Assembly: GCF_028618515.1 (NCBI RefSeq)
Contig: NZ_JAQITB010000005.1
Coordinates: 1-64,000, forward strand
Length of the DNA stretch: 64,000 nt
Source: Bartonella sp. ML69XJBT
GTDB taxonomy: Bacteria > Pseudomonadota > Alphaproteobacteria > Rhizobiales > Rhizobiaceae
Direction: 5' to 3'
In this document: positions 17,494 through 27,650 of the stretch, piece after piece
Numbering within the stretch: position 1 is the stretch's first letter
Layout of the letters: the number at the start of each line of letters is the position of its first letter
The notes under the pieces: generated by a model
Database searches by the model: none
Seen by the model: only the letters and a program-made list of their open reading frames with translations
What the model was told of the DNA's origin: nothing
Position numbers and translations under genes: made by a program

Positions 17494-19386
17494 ATGGCAA
17501 AAGTAATTGGTATTGATTTGGGGACAACAAACTCTTGTGTTGCTGTCATGGATGGTAAAAACGCAAAGGTTATTGAAAATTCAGAAGGAGCACGCACAAC
17601 GCCTTCGGTTGTTGCTTTTACGGATGGGGGAGAACGGCTTGTTGGACAACCCGCTAAACGGCAAGCGGTAACAAACCCTGAAGGAACAGTTTTTGCGGTT
17701 AAACGCTTGATTGGTCGCCGTTTTGATGACCCCATGGTTGAAAAAGATAAAGCGCTTGTGCCTTATAAAATTGTTAAAGGTGATAATGGTGATGCGTGGG
17801 TTGAAGAAGCAGGTAAGAAATATTCTCCTTCCCAAATTTCAGCAATGATTTTGCAAAAGATGAAAGAAACGGCAGAATCTTATCTTGGTGAGAAAGTTGA
17901 GCAAGCGGTTATAACTGTTCCTGCTTATTTCAATGATGCTCAACGCCAAGCTACCAAAGATGCAGGGAAGATTGCTGGATTAGAGGTTTTACGGATTATC
18001 AATGAGCCTACAGCTGCTGCTTTAGCCTATGGTTTAGATAAAAAAGACGGAAAAACCATTGCTGTTTACGATCTTGGTGGTGGTACATTTGATATTTCTG
18101 TGCTTGAAATTGGGGATGGCGTTTTTGAAGTTAAGTCGACCAATGGCGATACTTTTTTAGGCGGTGAAGATTTTGACATGCGCTTAGTCGGTTATTTTGC
18201 TGATGAATTCAAGAAAGAACAAGGGATTGATCTGAAAAATGATAAGCTAGCATTGCAACGTTTAAAAGAAGCGGCAGAAAAAGCAAAAATTGAACTTTCT
18301 TCTTCACAACAAACCGAAATCAATTTGCCGTTTATTACAGCCGATCAATCTGGTCCCAAGCATTTAACAATGAAATTGACTCGGGCAAAATTTGAATCTC
18401 TCGTTGATGATTTGGTTCAGCGCACTATCGAGCCTTGTAAAGCTGCATTGAAAGATGCCGGGCTAAAAGCTGGTGAGATTGACGAAGTTGTTTTAGTGGG
18501 TGGTATGACACGTATGCCCAAGATTCAAGAAGTTGTGCAAAGCTTCTTTGGCAAAGATCCACACAAAGGCGTTAATCCTGATGAAGTTGTTGCAATGGGT
18601 GCAGCCATTCAAGGTGGTGTATTACAAGGCGATGTAAAGGATGTATTGCTGCTGGATGTAACACCTTTATCTTTGGGTATTGAAACGTTGGGTGGAGTCT
18701 TTACACGTCTCATTGAACGCAATACCACTATTCCAACAAAGAAATCGCAAGTTTTTTCAACTGCTGATGATAATCAGAGTGCTGTGACTATTCGTGTGTT
18801 CCAAGGTGAACGCGAAATGGCTAATGATAACAAGTTGTTGGCTCAGTTTGATCTTGTTGGTATTCCACCAGCACCGCGTGGTATGCCTCAGATCGAGGTT
18901 ACTTTTGATATTGATGCGAATGGTATTGTCAATGTTTCGGCGAAAGATAAAGGAACGGGTAAAGAGCATCAAATTCGTATTCAAGCATCAGGTGGTTTAA
19001 GTGATACTGACATTGAAAAAATGGTAAAGGATGCAGAAGAGCATGCCGCTGAGGATAAGAAGCGCCGTGAAGGTGTGGAAGCAAGAAATCAGGCGGAAGC
19101 TCTTATCCATTCAACGGAGAAGTCGCTGAAAGAGTACGGTGATAAGGTCTCTTCAGAAGATAAAGAACAAATTGAAACAGCAATATCTGATTTAAAGTCT
19201 GCACTTGATGGCACCGATACTGAAGAAGTGACAACAAAAATGCAGAAATTAGCAGAAGTCAGTATGAAACTTGGACAGGCAATGTATGAAGCTTCACAAG
19301 CAGCAGCCGCTAACACTGAAACAGATACAAAGGATGATGATGTTGTTGATGCTGATTTTGAAGAAGTTAATGATAAAAAGAAATAG
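17494..19386 (+). CDS. dnaK: Chaperone protein DnaK (Hsp70)
   Basis: The 630-residue Hsp70 has the ATPase domain (1 to about 385) with [28 protein letters not shown], the [11 protein letters not shown] and DLGGGTFD phosphate loops and [10 protein letters not shown]. The interdomain linker [17 protein letters not shown] follows, then the substrate-binding domain and an acidic C-terminal tail ending in [14 protein letters not shown] precedes the ATG. It forms a pair with dnaJ and works with GrpE (8985). No gaps or unusual residues are seen. Confidence 0.98.
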   Translation: MAKVIGIDLGTTNSCVAVMDGKNAKVIENSEGARTTPSVVAFTDGGERLVGQPAKRQAVTNPEGTVFAVKRLIGRRFDDPMVEKDKALVPYKIVKGDNGDAWVEEAGKKYSPSQISAMILQKMKETAESYLGEKVEQAVITVPAYFNDAQRQATKDAGKIAGLEVLRIINEPTAAALAYGLDKKDGKTIAVYDLGGGTFDISVLEIGDGVFEVKSTNGDTFLGGEDFDMRLVGYFADEFKKEQGIDLKNDKLALQRLKEAAEKAKIELSSSQQTEINLPFITADQSGPKHLTMKLTRAKFESLVDDLVQRTIEPCKAALKDAGLKAGEIDEVVLVGGMTRMPKIQEVVQSFFGKDPHKGVNPDEVVAMGAAIQGGVLQGDVKDVLLLDVTPLSLGIETLGGVFTRLIERNTTIPTKKSQVFSTADDNQSAVTIRVFQGEREMANDNKLLAQFDLVGIPPAPRGMPQIEVTFDIDANGIVNVSAKDKGTGKEHQIRIQASGGLSDTDIEKMVKDAEEHAAEDKKRREGVEARNQAEALIHSTEKSLKEYGDKVSSEDKEQIETAISDLKSALDGTDTEEVTTKMQKLAEVSMKLGQAMYEASQAAAANTETDTKDDDVVDADFEEVNDKKK

Positions 19387-19414
19387 TGCCAGCAAATGTG
19401 TTGATCAATAAAGA

Positions 19415-19448
19415 AACCCGGCCTTTGAAATATAAGGCTGGGCTTTGT
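19415..19448 (+). terminator. Terminator after dnaK
   Basis: CCCGGCCTT and AAGGCTGGG form a 9-bp stem with one G-U pair over an 8-nt loop, followed by CTTTGTTATTT. It lies between dnaK and dnaJ and may reduce dnaJ transcription relative to dnaK. Confidence 0.6.
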
Positions 19449-19542
19449 TATTTGAGATAAGTTGCAACTTTTTTGCTAAAAATATAAATTGAAAGCAAAT
19501 CTTATCCATAAAGATGGATGAAAAAATTATCAGGAATACATG

Positions 19543-20688
19543 ATGAAGGTTGATTATTATGAAATTCTTGGCGTGACTCGCGAATGTGATGATAAAAAGT
19601 TGAAATCTGCTTTTCGTAAGTTGGCAATGCAATATCATCCTGATCGCAACGCAGGAGACAAAGAGGCAGAGCGGAAATTCAAGGAAATTGGCGAAGCTTA
19701 TGAAGTCCTCAAAGACCCTCAAAAGCGTGCTGCTTATGATCGCTTTGGTCATGCAGCTTTTGAAAATGGTGGACGCGAAGGAGCAAATCCCTTTAGTGGT
19801 TTTGCTGCTGGTGGCGGATTTGCTGACATTTTCGAAGACTTTTTTGGCGAAATTATGGGGGGAATGCAGCGTAAGCGTGGTGATGGACGCGAGCGTGGTG
19901 CGGACTTGAGTTATAATATGGAAGTGACCTTGGAAGAGGCATTTTCGGGAAAAACTGTGCAAATTCATATTCCAAGTTCCGTTACTTGTGATACTTGTGA
20001 GGGATCGGGTGCGAAAAAGGGCTCTAAGCCACAAGTTTGTGGAACCTGTCATGGAGCTGGTCGTGTACGTGCTGCACAAGGTTTCTTTTCGATTGAACGG
20101 CCATGTCCTGCATGTCATGGGCGTGGTGAAACCATAACAGATCCATGTCCAAAATGTCAGGGAACGAGACGAGTGGAAAAACAGCGTTCATTGAGCGTGA
20201 ATATTCCAGCTGGTATTGAAGATGGTACGCGTATTCGTCTTTCTGGAGAAGGAGATGCTGGTATTCGTGGTGGTCCCAGCGGTGATCTTTATATTTTTCT
20301 TTCTGTTAAACCGCATGAGTTTTTTCAGCGAGAAGGGGCAGATATTCATTGTCGTGTTCCAATTTCGATGGTGACAGCTGCTTTAGGAGGTGAATTTGAG
20401 GTTTCTGACCTTGATGGTGTCAAAGCACGTGTGAAGGTTCCAGAAGGTACTCAAAATGGACGACAATTCCGCCTTAAAGGAAAAGGTATGCCCATGTTGC
20501 GCCGTCAGCAAGAAAGGGGTGATCTTTATATTCATATCACTATTGAAACACCGCAGAAGCTAACTCAAGAACAACGCGAATTATTGCAAAAATTTGAAAA
20601 GCTTTCAAATCATGAGAATTCACCGCAATCACACGGTTTTTTTTCACGTATGAAAGAATTTTTTGAAAATATCTCGAAACAAAATTAA
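19543..20688 (+). CDS. dnaJ: Chaperone protein DnaJ (Hsp40)
   Basis: A type I DnaJ of 381 residues: J domain with HPD (YHPDRNAG, about residue 33), a Gly/Phe-rich region (about 75-110), four CxxCxGxG-type zinc motifs ([32 protein letters not shown]), and the C-terminal substrate-binding domains. The fourth motif ends GT rather than GxG, as in many DnaJ. Two consecutive ATGs occur; the second (19543) has AGGA at 7 nt and is chosen. It stimulates the DnaK ATPase and delivers clients. Confidence 0.97.
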   Translation: MKVDYYEILGVTRECDDKKLKSAFRKLAMQYHPDRNAGDKEAERKFKEIGEAYEVLKDPQKRAAYDRFGHAAFENGGREGANPFSGFAAGGGFADIFEDFFGEIMGGMQRKRGDGRERGADLSYNMEVTLEEAFSGKTVQIHIPSSVTCDTCEGSGAKKGSKPQVCGTCHGAGRVRAAQGFFSIERPCPACHGRGETITDPCPKCQGTRRVEKQRSLSVNIPAGIEDGTRIRLSGEGDAGIRGGPSGDLYIFLSVKPHEFFQREGADIHCRVPISMVTAALGGEFEVSDLDGVKARVKVPEGTQNGRQFRLKGKGMPMLRRQQERGDLYIHITIETPQKLTQEQRELLQKFEKLSNHENSPQSHGFFSRMKEFFENISKQN

Positions 20689-21180
20689 TAAATATGCAGC
20701 AAAATTCATGATGGGAAAAGTATGCTTGCAAGATTGTTGTCATGCATTTTCTATTGCATCATAATCTTTGAAAAGATTGCTCTTTTTTCTGTCATGAAGT
20801 TATTTAAAGAGAAAAGAGGGGGATGTTTTAGGCTATAGTTTTATGGCTATCTGTAGATGTCTTAAATTATGGAGTATCACGAAGAGAAGAAACAATTGAA
20901 TGATTTTACGGTTTTTTATCAGAGGGGGGTCGTATATTCTATTAAAAAGGACAAAGCATGACAGAGCTACAGTTTTTTTGATGTGCTGTTGTCAAGCCAG
21001 TCCTATCATTCATTTATCCGCTTCTATTATCGCGACTATTTTTTCAAGGGTTCATAAAAAACATTTTTAGTTCTTTTAAAACGGTTTTATTCAATTACTG
21101 ATATTATCTAGTTCTGCCGTAAAATACTGTTGTTTATGATAGTGATATAAGGTATGGGAAACTTTGCGCATGAAGTCTTT

Positions 21181-21369
21181 TTAGAGAACGTGTGAGTATT
21201 CAGAGCTAGACTTGTTCGTAGAGTCTATGCATTGAACTATAGCAATAGTCAGCAGTAGGAATCCACCGAGAGGGTTCGGGTTGTTTACAAACCGGCAGTG
21301 GTAGGGATCTTTGTCTTTTCGGACACGGAGGAGATCAGTTGTCATCTGTAAGCTAACGATTTTATTCAT
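21181..21369 (-). CDS. Small hypothetical protein, possible single membrane helix
   Basis: A 62-residue frame on the minus strand stands out from its AT-rich surroundings by higher GC and ordinary amino-acid use. It starts with charged MTTDLLRVRKDKDPY, has FVNNPNPLGG, then a hydrophobic stretch (residues about 35-48, GGFLLLTIAIVQCI) and a polar tail. I do not recognise the family. No good Shine-Dalgarno precedes the ATG. The partial integrase-type flank lies just upstream on the same strand, so it may belong to the same mobile or prophage remnant. Confidence 0.35.
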   Translation of the reverse strand: MNKIVSLQMTTDLLRVRKDKDPYHCRFVNNPNPLGGFLLLTIAIVQCIDSTNKSSSEYSHVL

Positions 21370-21404
21370 TCATCATAAAAAGGAGGTGGAAATAAAGAAA
21401 ATAT

Positions 21405-21470
21405 TTCCCTATTCAGAGCTCTCATTTAAAAGAATAATTATGAATTATTATTATAAATCAATGTATTATA
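21405..21470 (-). repeat. Partial copy of the integrase-associated flank
   Basis: Read along the plus strand, the segment with CTATTCAGAGCTCTCAT followed by AATTATTATTATAAATCAATG resembles the outer end of the flanks at 10.8 and 33.1 kb. No integrase coding sequence follows; the small frame at 21181-21369 does. Confidence 0.35.
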
Positions 21471-21903
21471 GTTATCTGTAGTATGAGAGAGGGAGACGGT
21501 TCAGTTCATATTTTCTGATATTCAATTATGGAAAAGAAGACAAATTTTGAGGTTAAAATTTTAACTTATTTGAAGGTGGACATATGTGCGACTGAGGCAT
21601 TTTCTATATTGGTGATATGGTGATTCATGATATCGTGATTTTTATTTTCATCTTATAAAATCAATGGTTGTATATATCTGTATTCATTGTTAAAGATCCG
21701 TAAGTTAACATCCGTAAGTTAAGTGTACGGTGTGGCTTCAAAGTTCTTCTAAATTCTGCTTTCATTTATATACAAGGTCATAAAGACAATGATATTTTGT
21801 ACATCTGTTTTGTTTTATTTTTAGATATCAATTCTTTTAAAGGGCAACCTTTATTGCGTCTTTTGATTACTTTTGTGTGATGTAAACAATGGGCGTTTTT
21901 TAA

Positions 21904-21912
21904 GGGGGGGGG
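21904..21912 (+). repeat. Nine-G homopolymer upstream of argB
   Basis: An uninterrupted run of nine G starts about 95 bp before the argB ATG. Such tracts are prone to slipped-strand length change. Any effect would be on promoter spacing, not on a reading frame. Confidence 0.6.
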
Positions 21913-21999
21913 TGGATAGAGTAAACTTGTTTTAAATTTTTTTCACTTTTTCTACATTCTGCTTAAGAAAGGGTAAAAAGTGATGAGGAGGCTCTTTTG

Positions 22000-22905
22000 A
22001 TGGATGAAGTTGAAAATGATATTGAAGATGTTTTTGCAACACAAGCAGCATTTTTATCATCTGCTTTACCTTATATGCAAAAGTATGAAAATGAAACAGT
22101 CGTTGTAAAATATGGCGGTCATGCTATGGGCGATCCTGATTTGGGGCGGGCATTTGCACGTGATATTGCTTTGTTGAAGCAATCAGGAATCAATCCTGTT
22201 GTTGTTCATGGTGGAGGACCGCAAATTGCTGAAATTTTGATGAAAATGGGGATTGAATCACGTTTTGAAAACGGGTTGCGCGTAACTGATGAGCGGATTG
22301 TTGAAGTCGTTGAAATGGTTTTGGCGGGTTCCATAAACAAAGAAATTGTTGCTCTTATCAACGCCGAGGGGGAATGGGCAATAGGGTTGTGTGGGAAGGA
22401 TGGCAATATGGTTTTTGCTGAAAAGGCTTATAAAACTGTTATTGATCCCGATTCACATATTGAACGTGTTTTAGATTTGGGTTTTGTTGGAGAACCGGTT
22501 GAAGTTGACCGCACATTGTTAGATCTTTTAGCATGTTCTGAAATGATACCAGTTCTTGCGCCTGTGGCTCCAGGACGCGATGGAAAGACCTATAATATTA
22601 ATGCTGATATTTTTGCTGGAGCTATTGCTGGTGCATTAGAGGCCAAACGTCTTTTATTTTTAACAGATGTCCCTGGTGTTTTAGACAAAAAAGGTAAACT
22701 TTTAAAGGAATTAACGATTTCTGAAGCGGAAATCCTCATTAAAAATGGAACGATTTCAGGTGGTATGATCCCAAAAGTAGAGACGTGTATAAAAGCCCTC
22801 CAAAATGGTGTGGAAGGTGTTGTCATTTTAAATGGCAAAACCTCGCATTCTGTCTTGCTAGAATTGTTTACCGAACAGGGAGTTGGAACACTCATTGTTT
22901 CCTAA
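22000..22905 (+). CDS. argB: Acetylglutamate kinase
   Basis: Phosphorylates N-acetyl-L-glutamate with ATP, the second step of arginine biosynthesis. Family motifs are [11 protein letters not shown] (Lys37 at the phosphoryl transfer site), VVHGGGPQI, the NxNAD-type [16 protein letters not shown] segment and [16 protein letters not shown] lies 8 nt before the ATG at 22000; a TTG directly before it is less likely. The 301-residue length is normal. No other arginine gene is in the window, so it is worth asking whether the pathway is complete in this organism. Confidence 0.95.
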   Translation: MDEVENDIEDVFATQAAFLSSALPYMQKYENETVVVKYGGHAMGDPDLGRAFARDIALLKQSGINPVVVHGGGPQIAEILMKMGIESRFENGLRVTDERIVEVVEMVLAGSINKEIVALINAEGEWAIGLCGKDGNMVFAEKAYKTVIDPDSHIERVLDLGFVGEPVEVDRTLLDLLACSEMIPVLAPVAPGRDGKTYNINADIFAGAIAGALEAKRLLFLTDVPGVLDKKGKLLKELTISEAEILIKNGTISGGMIPKVETCIKALQNGVEGVVILNGKTSHSVLLELFTEQGVGTLIVS

Positions 22906-22938
22906 GCTAGAGAGAAGAATTGGAAAAGAAAACCTTTC

Positions 22939-23853
22939 ATGATGAATATAAAACAGTTGAAACATTCTTTATTAAGCAAACCAGAATTCACATTATTTGC
23001 TGCGACAATATTGTGGGGTATTACATTTTTAGTCGTTCACATTGCGGTACGCTATAGCGGTCCTCTGTTCTTTGTTGGATTTCGTTTTATTGTTGCATCA
23101 CTTATATGCGGGGCAATTTTTTGGCGCTCTATGAAAGGTGTAACTGTTTATGAAATTTTTGCTGGGATGGCTATTGGTGTAGGAATGTTTTTAGGTTACG
23201 CTTTACAAGCAGCGGGGCTTCAAACCATTATTAGTAGTCAGTCAGCTTTTATCACAGCACTTTATGTTCCGACAGTTCCAATATTGCAATGGATTGTTTT
23301 TAGAAAACCACCTCGTTTAGCTTCTTGGCTTGGTATTATTTTCGCCTTTATTGGTCTTGTCTTTATTTCTGGACAAAAGCCAGGACAGTTTGATTTTTCG
23401 AAAGGCGAAGTTTTGACTTTGTTAGGCGCTTTAGCAATTGCTGGAGAAGTGATCCTCATCAGCATTTTTGCTAACAGGGTTGATAGTCGACGTGTAACGA
23501 TTATACAGCTATTTTTTAGTGGTGTTTTTTCATTTTTTTGTATGCCTTTGGTGGGTGAAAGCATACCTGAATTTTCATGGGTATGGTTGAATATCGGAAT
23601 AGGTTTGGCATTGATGAGTGCGATCATTCAATTGGCGATGAATTGGGCACAAAAATCTATTTCGCCCACACGTGCAACACTCATTTACGCAGGCGAACCT
23701 GTATGGGCTGGTATCGTTGGGCGTTTAGCTGGTGAGCTTTTGTCCCCTTTAGCTTTATTGGGGGGAGGGTTTATTTTGATTGGGATTGTTGTGGCTGAAC
23801 TACAACCTTCACAATGGCGTAAAAAAACGAAAATGACTGAAAAATTTGATTAA
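22939..23853 (+). CDS. EamA/DMT-family membrane transporter
   Basis: A 304-residue protein with about ten predicted transmembrane helices in two EamA repeats (residues about 15-145 and 155-290), of the drug/metabolite transporter superfamily. Examples are LFAATILWGITFLVVHIAV near the start and ALLGGGFILIGIVVAEL near the end. It probably exports or imports a small metabolite across the inner membrane; the substrate cannot be inferred. It begins 33 bp after argB and may be cotranscribed with it. Confidence 0.85.
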   Translation: MMNIKQLKHSLLSKPEFTLFAATILWGITFLVVHIAVRYSGPLFFVGFRFIVASLICGAIFWRSMKGVTVYEIFAGMAIGVGMFLGYALQAAGLQTIISSQSAFITALYVPTVPILQWIVFRKPPRLASWLGIIFAFIGLVFISGQKPGQFDFSKGEVLTLLGALAIAGEVILISIFANRVDSRRVTIIQLFFSGVFSFFCMPLVGESIPEFSWVWLNIGIGLALMSAIIQLAMNWAQKSISPTRATLIYAGEPVWAGIVGRLAGELLSPLALLGGGFILIGIVVAELQPSQWRKKTKMTEKFD

Positions 23854-23964
23854 TTGTGCATTTTTGTCATGCTATTTCCATCTAAAAAGATTTCATAGTT
23901 TTTATTTTCAAGTCGATATATTTCTTTATAAGAATAATCTATTTCTTCCTATGTTGAAGAAGAA

Positions 23965-24084
23965 AGAGGAAAATAGTAAAATTGTCTCATTTAAATCCTA
24001 TTATTAAATCACTCAAAATCATTTATTTACATGCTACAAGTGAGGTTAGTGGTATGGATAAGAAGCGTTTTTAAAAGCGTAAAA
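23965..24084 (+). repeat. Conserved flank upstream of integrase remnant #2
   Basis: The stretch with TTGTCTCATTTAAATCCTA, AAATCACTCAAAATCATTT and the run-up AAAAGCGTAAAA to the ATG matches, with decay, the flanks at 10.7-10.86, 33.0-33.17 and 62.02-62.18 kb. Confidence 0.5.
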
Positions 24085-24348
24085 ATGTTTCTTATATGAA
24101 CGCTCTCAAATGAAAGTGTTATTGTAATATTGAAGACTGGCAATAGATGATGGCGCCTTCAGAAGTATAAAAATGGTTTTGTTCAATGCATTTGATATTA
24201 TACTATTCATGGTTGTTTTCATAAAATGGGTATGATGAGCATTAAGAAAAGTTTCTTTAAAACAGGATATGAATGTGCAAGACAATGGCATTCTATTTTG
24301 CGGCGTTTTGTGCTTTATGAGGGGTATGATCCGATCAAGAGAAAGAAG
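24085..24348 (+). pseudogene. P4-type integrase 5' remnant #2
   Basis: A heavily decayed integrase N-terminus. After ATG and MNALK-like codons, interrupted by stops, the frames still give YTIHG followed by a KMG step and YECARQWHSILRR, then YDPIKRKK. These match the arm-binding domain of the 62177 remnant (YTLHGR, ARECATGWRSVL, KKREKQ). At least four stops or frameshifts are present. No catalytic domain follows. Confidence 0.55.
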
Positions 24349-24448
24349 AATAAAATTTTTTAAAGAGTAGACGTTTTTCAAAAGACATGGTGCAAGAGAG
24401 AGCTTATTTCTAAAGTTTTAGCAGTTGCGAAGATCATCTGCTTCGATA

Positions 24449-24486
24449 TAAGGTTGTTTTGTGTAAGGTTGTTTTGTGTAAGGTTG
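24449..24486 (+). repeat. 15-bp tandem repeat, 2.5 copies
   Basis: The unit TAAGGTTGTTTTGTG occurs twice in a row and is followed by the first eight bases of a third copy. It is in non-coding sequence about 310 bp before lepA. Confidence 0.75.
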
Positions 24487-24797
24487 ATAAAGAAATAGGC
24501 TAGCATGTACAAAGAGAAAACAATACTCTTTGCAAATTTTATCGCAAGTCTAAAGCTATAGAAGAATTTCTAACAATATACAGCATATGAGCGGTAAAAG
24601 GGCAATGAATATAAACAAGTTAACAGCATTTGGGTGTTTTGAATCATTTGTATAGAGTTTAGCAAACAAAATCCTCATTTTTTATGTTATGAAGGGCTAT
24701 GTTTTTAAAGAGTCTTTTCATTTATATTTTTTGCAAGGTTTTCGCAGAGACATAATTGGTCTTTGCCTTTTGTGCCATTCTTTGCTAAATCGCCCCT

Positions 24798-26603
24798 ATG
24801 ACAGTAGATCGTAATTATATTCGTAATTTTTCCATCGTGGCACACATTGACCATGGAAAGTCAACTTTGGCTGATCGTTTGATTCAAATGACAGGAGGGC
24901 TTGAGAGCCGCGAGATGAAAGAGCAAGTGCTCGATTCTATGGATATTGAACGCGAACGTGGGATTACCATTAAAGCACAAACAGTACGTTTACACTATAA
25001 AGCGCACAGTGGTGAAACTTATATTTTAAACCTTATTGATACACCTGGTCATGTGGATTTTGCTTATGAAGTTTCACGGTCTCTTGCCGCTTGTGAAGGT
25101 TCGCTGTTGGTGGTAGATGCGAGCCAAGGTGTAGAGGCGCAGACGTTGGCAAATGTTTATCAAGCTATTGATAATTCTCATGAATTGGTTGTGGTACTTA
25201 ATAAGGTTGATCTTCCGGCGGCAGAACCTGAACGTATAAAAGAACAAATTGAAGATGTGATAGGCATCGATACCTCTGAAGCCGTGGAAATATCAGCAAA
25301 AACAGGTTTAGGTGTCCCTGATGTTTTAGAAGCAATTGTTACACAATTGCCCCCTCCACATACGGGTGATGTTGACAAGCCTTTAAAAGCAATGTTGGTT
25401 GATAGCTGGTATGATGCATATCTTGGTGTTATCGTTTTGGTACGCGTTATTGATGGTGTGTTGAAAAAAGGTCAAACCATTCGCATGATGGGGACTGGGG
25501 CAAAATATCCAGTGGAACGGGTTGGGTTTTTTACTCCCAAAATGATTCAGGCCGATGAATTAGGTCCAGGAGAGATTGGTTTTATAACGGCCTCCATCAA
25601 AGAAGTTGCAGATACACGGGTTGGTGATACCATTACGGAAGAGCGCCGCCCTTGTGAAGAGGCATTACCTGGTTTTAAACCAGCCCAACCGGTTGTTTTT
25701 TGTGGACTTTTTCCCATTGATGCCGCTGATTTTGATGATTTACGCGCAGCCATGGGCAAATTACGCTTAAATGATGCAAGTTTTTCTTTTGAAGTTGAAA
25801 CATCAGCGGCTTTGGGATTTGGTTTTCGTTGTGGTTTTTTAGGCCTTCTTCACCTTGAAATTATTCAAGAGCGGTTAGAGCGAGAATTTAATTTAGATTT
25901 AATTGCGACAGCGCCTTCGGTTGTTTATCGTATGAATATGAATGATGGTTCTGTCAAAGAACTCCATAATCCAGCAGATATGCCAGATATTATTAAAATT
26001 TCTTCTATTGAAGAACCATGGATTCGCGCGACAATAATGACTCCTGATAATTATCTTGGATCCGTTTTAGAGCTTTGCCAAGAACGGCGTGGAATACAAG
26101 TTAGTTTGTCCTATGTCGGGACGCGTGCCATGGTGACATATGATTTGCCACTCAATGAAGTTGTTTTTGATTTTTATGATCGTTTAAAATCAATCTCAAA
26201 AGGTTATGCTTCCTTCGATTATCAGATGACAGATTATACAGAGGGCGATTTGGTTAAAATGTCTATTTTGGTGAATGGAGAATCGATAGATGCATTATCG
26301 ATGCTTGTGCACCGCACTATTGCAGAAAAGCGTGGGCGTTCACTGTGCGAAAAATTGAAGGATCTTATTCCTCAGCATATGTTTCAGATTCCGATTCAAG
26401 CAGCAATTGGTGGTAAAATCATTGCGCGCGAAACAATTCGTGCTTTACGCAAAGATGTAACAGCGAAATGTTATGGGGGTGATGTTACGCGTAAGCGCAA
26501 GCTGTTAGAAAAGCAAAAAGAAGGCAAAAAGCGAATGCGCCAATTTGGAAAAGTAGAAATTCCACAATCGGCTTTTATTCAAGCGCTCAAAATGAATAAA
26601 TAA
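24798..26603 (+). CDS. lepA: Elongation factor 4 (LepA) GTPase
   Basis: A 601-residue translational GTPase that binds the ribosome; it is reported to promote back-translocation or to assist 30S maturation and initiation. G motifs: AHIDHGKST (G1), RGITIKAQT (G2), DTPGHVDF (G3), NKVDLP (G4) and SAKTG (G5). The unique C-terminal domain ends [18 protein letters not shown]. Length and order are canonical. Confidence 0.97.
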   Translation: MTVDRNYIRNFSIVAHIDHGKSTLADRLIQMTGGLESREMKEQVLDSMDIERERGITIKAQTVRLHYKAHSGETYILNLIDTPGHVDFAYEVSRSLAACEGSLLVVDASQGVEAQTLANVYQAIDNSHELVVVLNKVDLPAAEPERIKEQIEDVIGIDTSEAVEISAKTGLGVPDVLEAIVTQLPPPHTGDVDKPLKAMLVDSWYDAYLGVIVLVRVIDGVLKKGQTIRMMGTGAKYPVERVGFFTPKMIQADELGPGEIGFITASIKEVADTRVGDTITEERRPCEEALPGFKPAQPVVFCGLFPIDAADFDDLRAAMGKLRLNDASFSFEVETSAALGFGFRCGFLGLLHLEIIQERLEREFNLDLIATAPSVVYRMNMNDGSVKELHNPADMPDIIKISSIEEPWIRATIMTPDNYLGSVLELCQERRGIQVSLSYVGTRAMVTYDLPLNEVVFDFYDRLKSISKGYASFDYQMTDYTEGDLVKMSILVNGESIDALSMLVHRTIAEKRGRSLCEKLKDLIPQHMFQIPIQAAIGGKIIARETIRALRKDVTAKCYGGDVTRKRKLLEKQKEGKKRMRQFGKVEIPQSAFIQALKMNK

Positions 26604-26606
26604 TGA

Positions 26607-26630
26607 AATAAGGGAGTATTCTCCCTTATT
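26607..26630. terminator. Terminator after lepA
   Basis: A perfect 10-bp stem (AATAAGGGAG / CTCCCTTATT) with a TATT loop lies just past the lepA stop and also faces the convergent dapD gene. It ends in TTATT on the plus strand. Confidence 0.7.
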
Positions 26631-26689
26631 GATTGCTTTGATTTTGTTGATTGGCTACAGTTCTTTACGGAATTCTTAAAGAGTACACT

Positions 26690-27538
26690 TTAGTCACGCA
26701 AAAGATCATTAATGGATGTTTTCTCTCGTGTTTTTTGATCAACGCGTTTCACTATAACAGCACAATAAAGGCTTGGACCTGCTTCACCATTTGGCAGTGG
26801 TTTAGCGGGGAGAGAACCTGGAACAACAACAGAATAGGGAGGGACTTCGCCTATAAAAATTTCGCCTGTTGTACGGTCAATAATTTTTGTGGATTTCCCA
26901 ATAAAGACTCCCATCCCTAAAACAGAACCTTCACGAATAATGCAACCTTCAACAATTTCAGATCGCGCGCCGATAAAACAATGATCTTCAATAATCGTTG
27001 GGTTTGCTTGCAGTGGTTCTAAGACACCTCCGATTCCAACACCACCAGAAAGATGAACATGTTTGCCAATTTGTGCGCAAGAACCAACGGTAGTCCATGT
27101 ATCAACCATTGTGCCTTCATCAACAAAAGCCCCAAGATTGACAAAGGATGGCATGAGTATAACGTTTGGTGCAATATAGGCAGAATGGCGGACAATTGCT
27201 CCAGGAACGGAGCGGAAACCGGCTTTTTGAAAGTCAGCTTCTTGCCAACCAGAAAATTTCGAAGGGACTTTATCCCACCAATATGATTCATTGACGCCAC
27301 CAGAAAGGATGCGCATAGGATTGAGGCGAAAAGACAAAAGAACAGCTTTTTTCAACCATTGATGAACATGCCATTGTCCATCTTTTTGGCGTTGTGCAAC
27401 ACGGATTTCTCCTTTATCAAGGAGGTTTAGTGCATGTTCGACGCTCTCACGAATTTCCCCCTTTGTGGTAGTATTGATAGAATTGCGGTCGTCAAATGCT
27501 TTTTCAATAATCATTTCCAGTTGTGTGAGATGAGTCAT
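26690..27538 (-). CDS. dapD: Tetrahydrodipicolinate N-succinyltransferase
   Basis: Transfers succinyl from succinyl-CoA to tetrahydrodipicolinate in the succinylase branch of DAP/lysine synthesis. Most of the 282-residue chain is a left-handed beta helix with hexapeptide repeats (about 110-230: [33 protein letters not shown]). The C-terminal region is typical ([14 protein letters not shown]). The ATG at 27538 gives the family's length; the frame extends to a TTG at 27559. Its pathway partner dapE is at 4351. Confidence 0.95.
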   Translation of the reverse strand: MTHLTQLEMIIEKAFDDRNSINTTTKGEIRESVEHALNLLDKGEIRVAQRQKDGQWHVHQWLKKAVLLSFRLNPMRILSGGVNESYWWDKVPSKFSGWQEADFQKAGFRSVPGAIVRHSAYIAPNVILMPSFVNLGAFVDEGTMVDTWTTVGSCAQIGKHVHLSGGVGIGGVLEPLQANPTIIEDHCFIGARSEIVEGCIIREGSVLGMGVFIGKSTKIIDRTTGEIFIGEVPPYSVVVPGSLPAKPLPNGEAGPSLYCAVIVKRVDQKTREKTSINDLLRD

Positions 27539-27650
27539 GGCTAGAGTTCCGTTAAACAAGTTGAAAGTTTCAATATTTATGACTCTATGGACTACGTGAA
27601 GAAATCTGTGCAGTCAATAAAACGATGAGGAAGAGAAATAGGATAGATGC

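Larger units (their letters stand above)
20689..21999. other. Long intergenic region dnaJ-argB
   Basis: About 1.3 kb with only one small frame worth noting (21181-21369, minus). It holds a partial copy of the integrase-associated flank (about 21405-21470), two 11-bp direct repeats (21698-21722), and a run of nine G at 21904-21912. In many Rhizobiales engB (yihA) lies just before argB; it is not here. Confidence 0.5.
23854..24797. other. Intergenic region EamA-lepA with integrase scar
   Basis: About 945 bp without an intact gene. It holds integrase remnant #2 with its flank, and a 15-bp tandem repeat at 24449-24486. The rest up to lepA is AT-rich; I see no further gene. Confidence 0.5.

Noticed and set aside
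24106-24381. 91-codon minus-strand frame
   Set aside because: Antisense to integrase scar #2; composition is like random AT-rich sequence.
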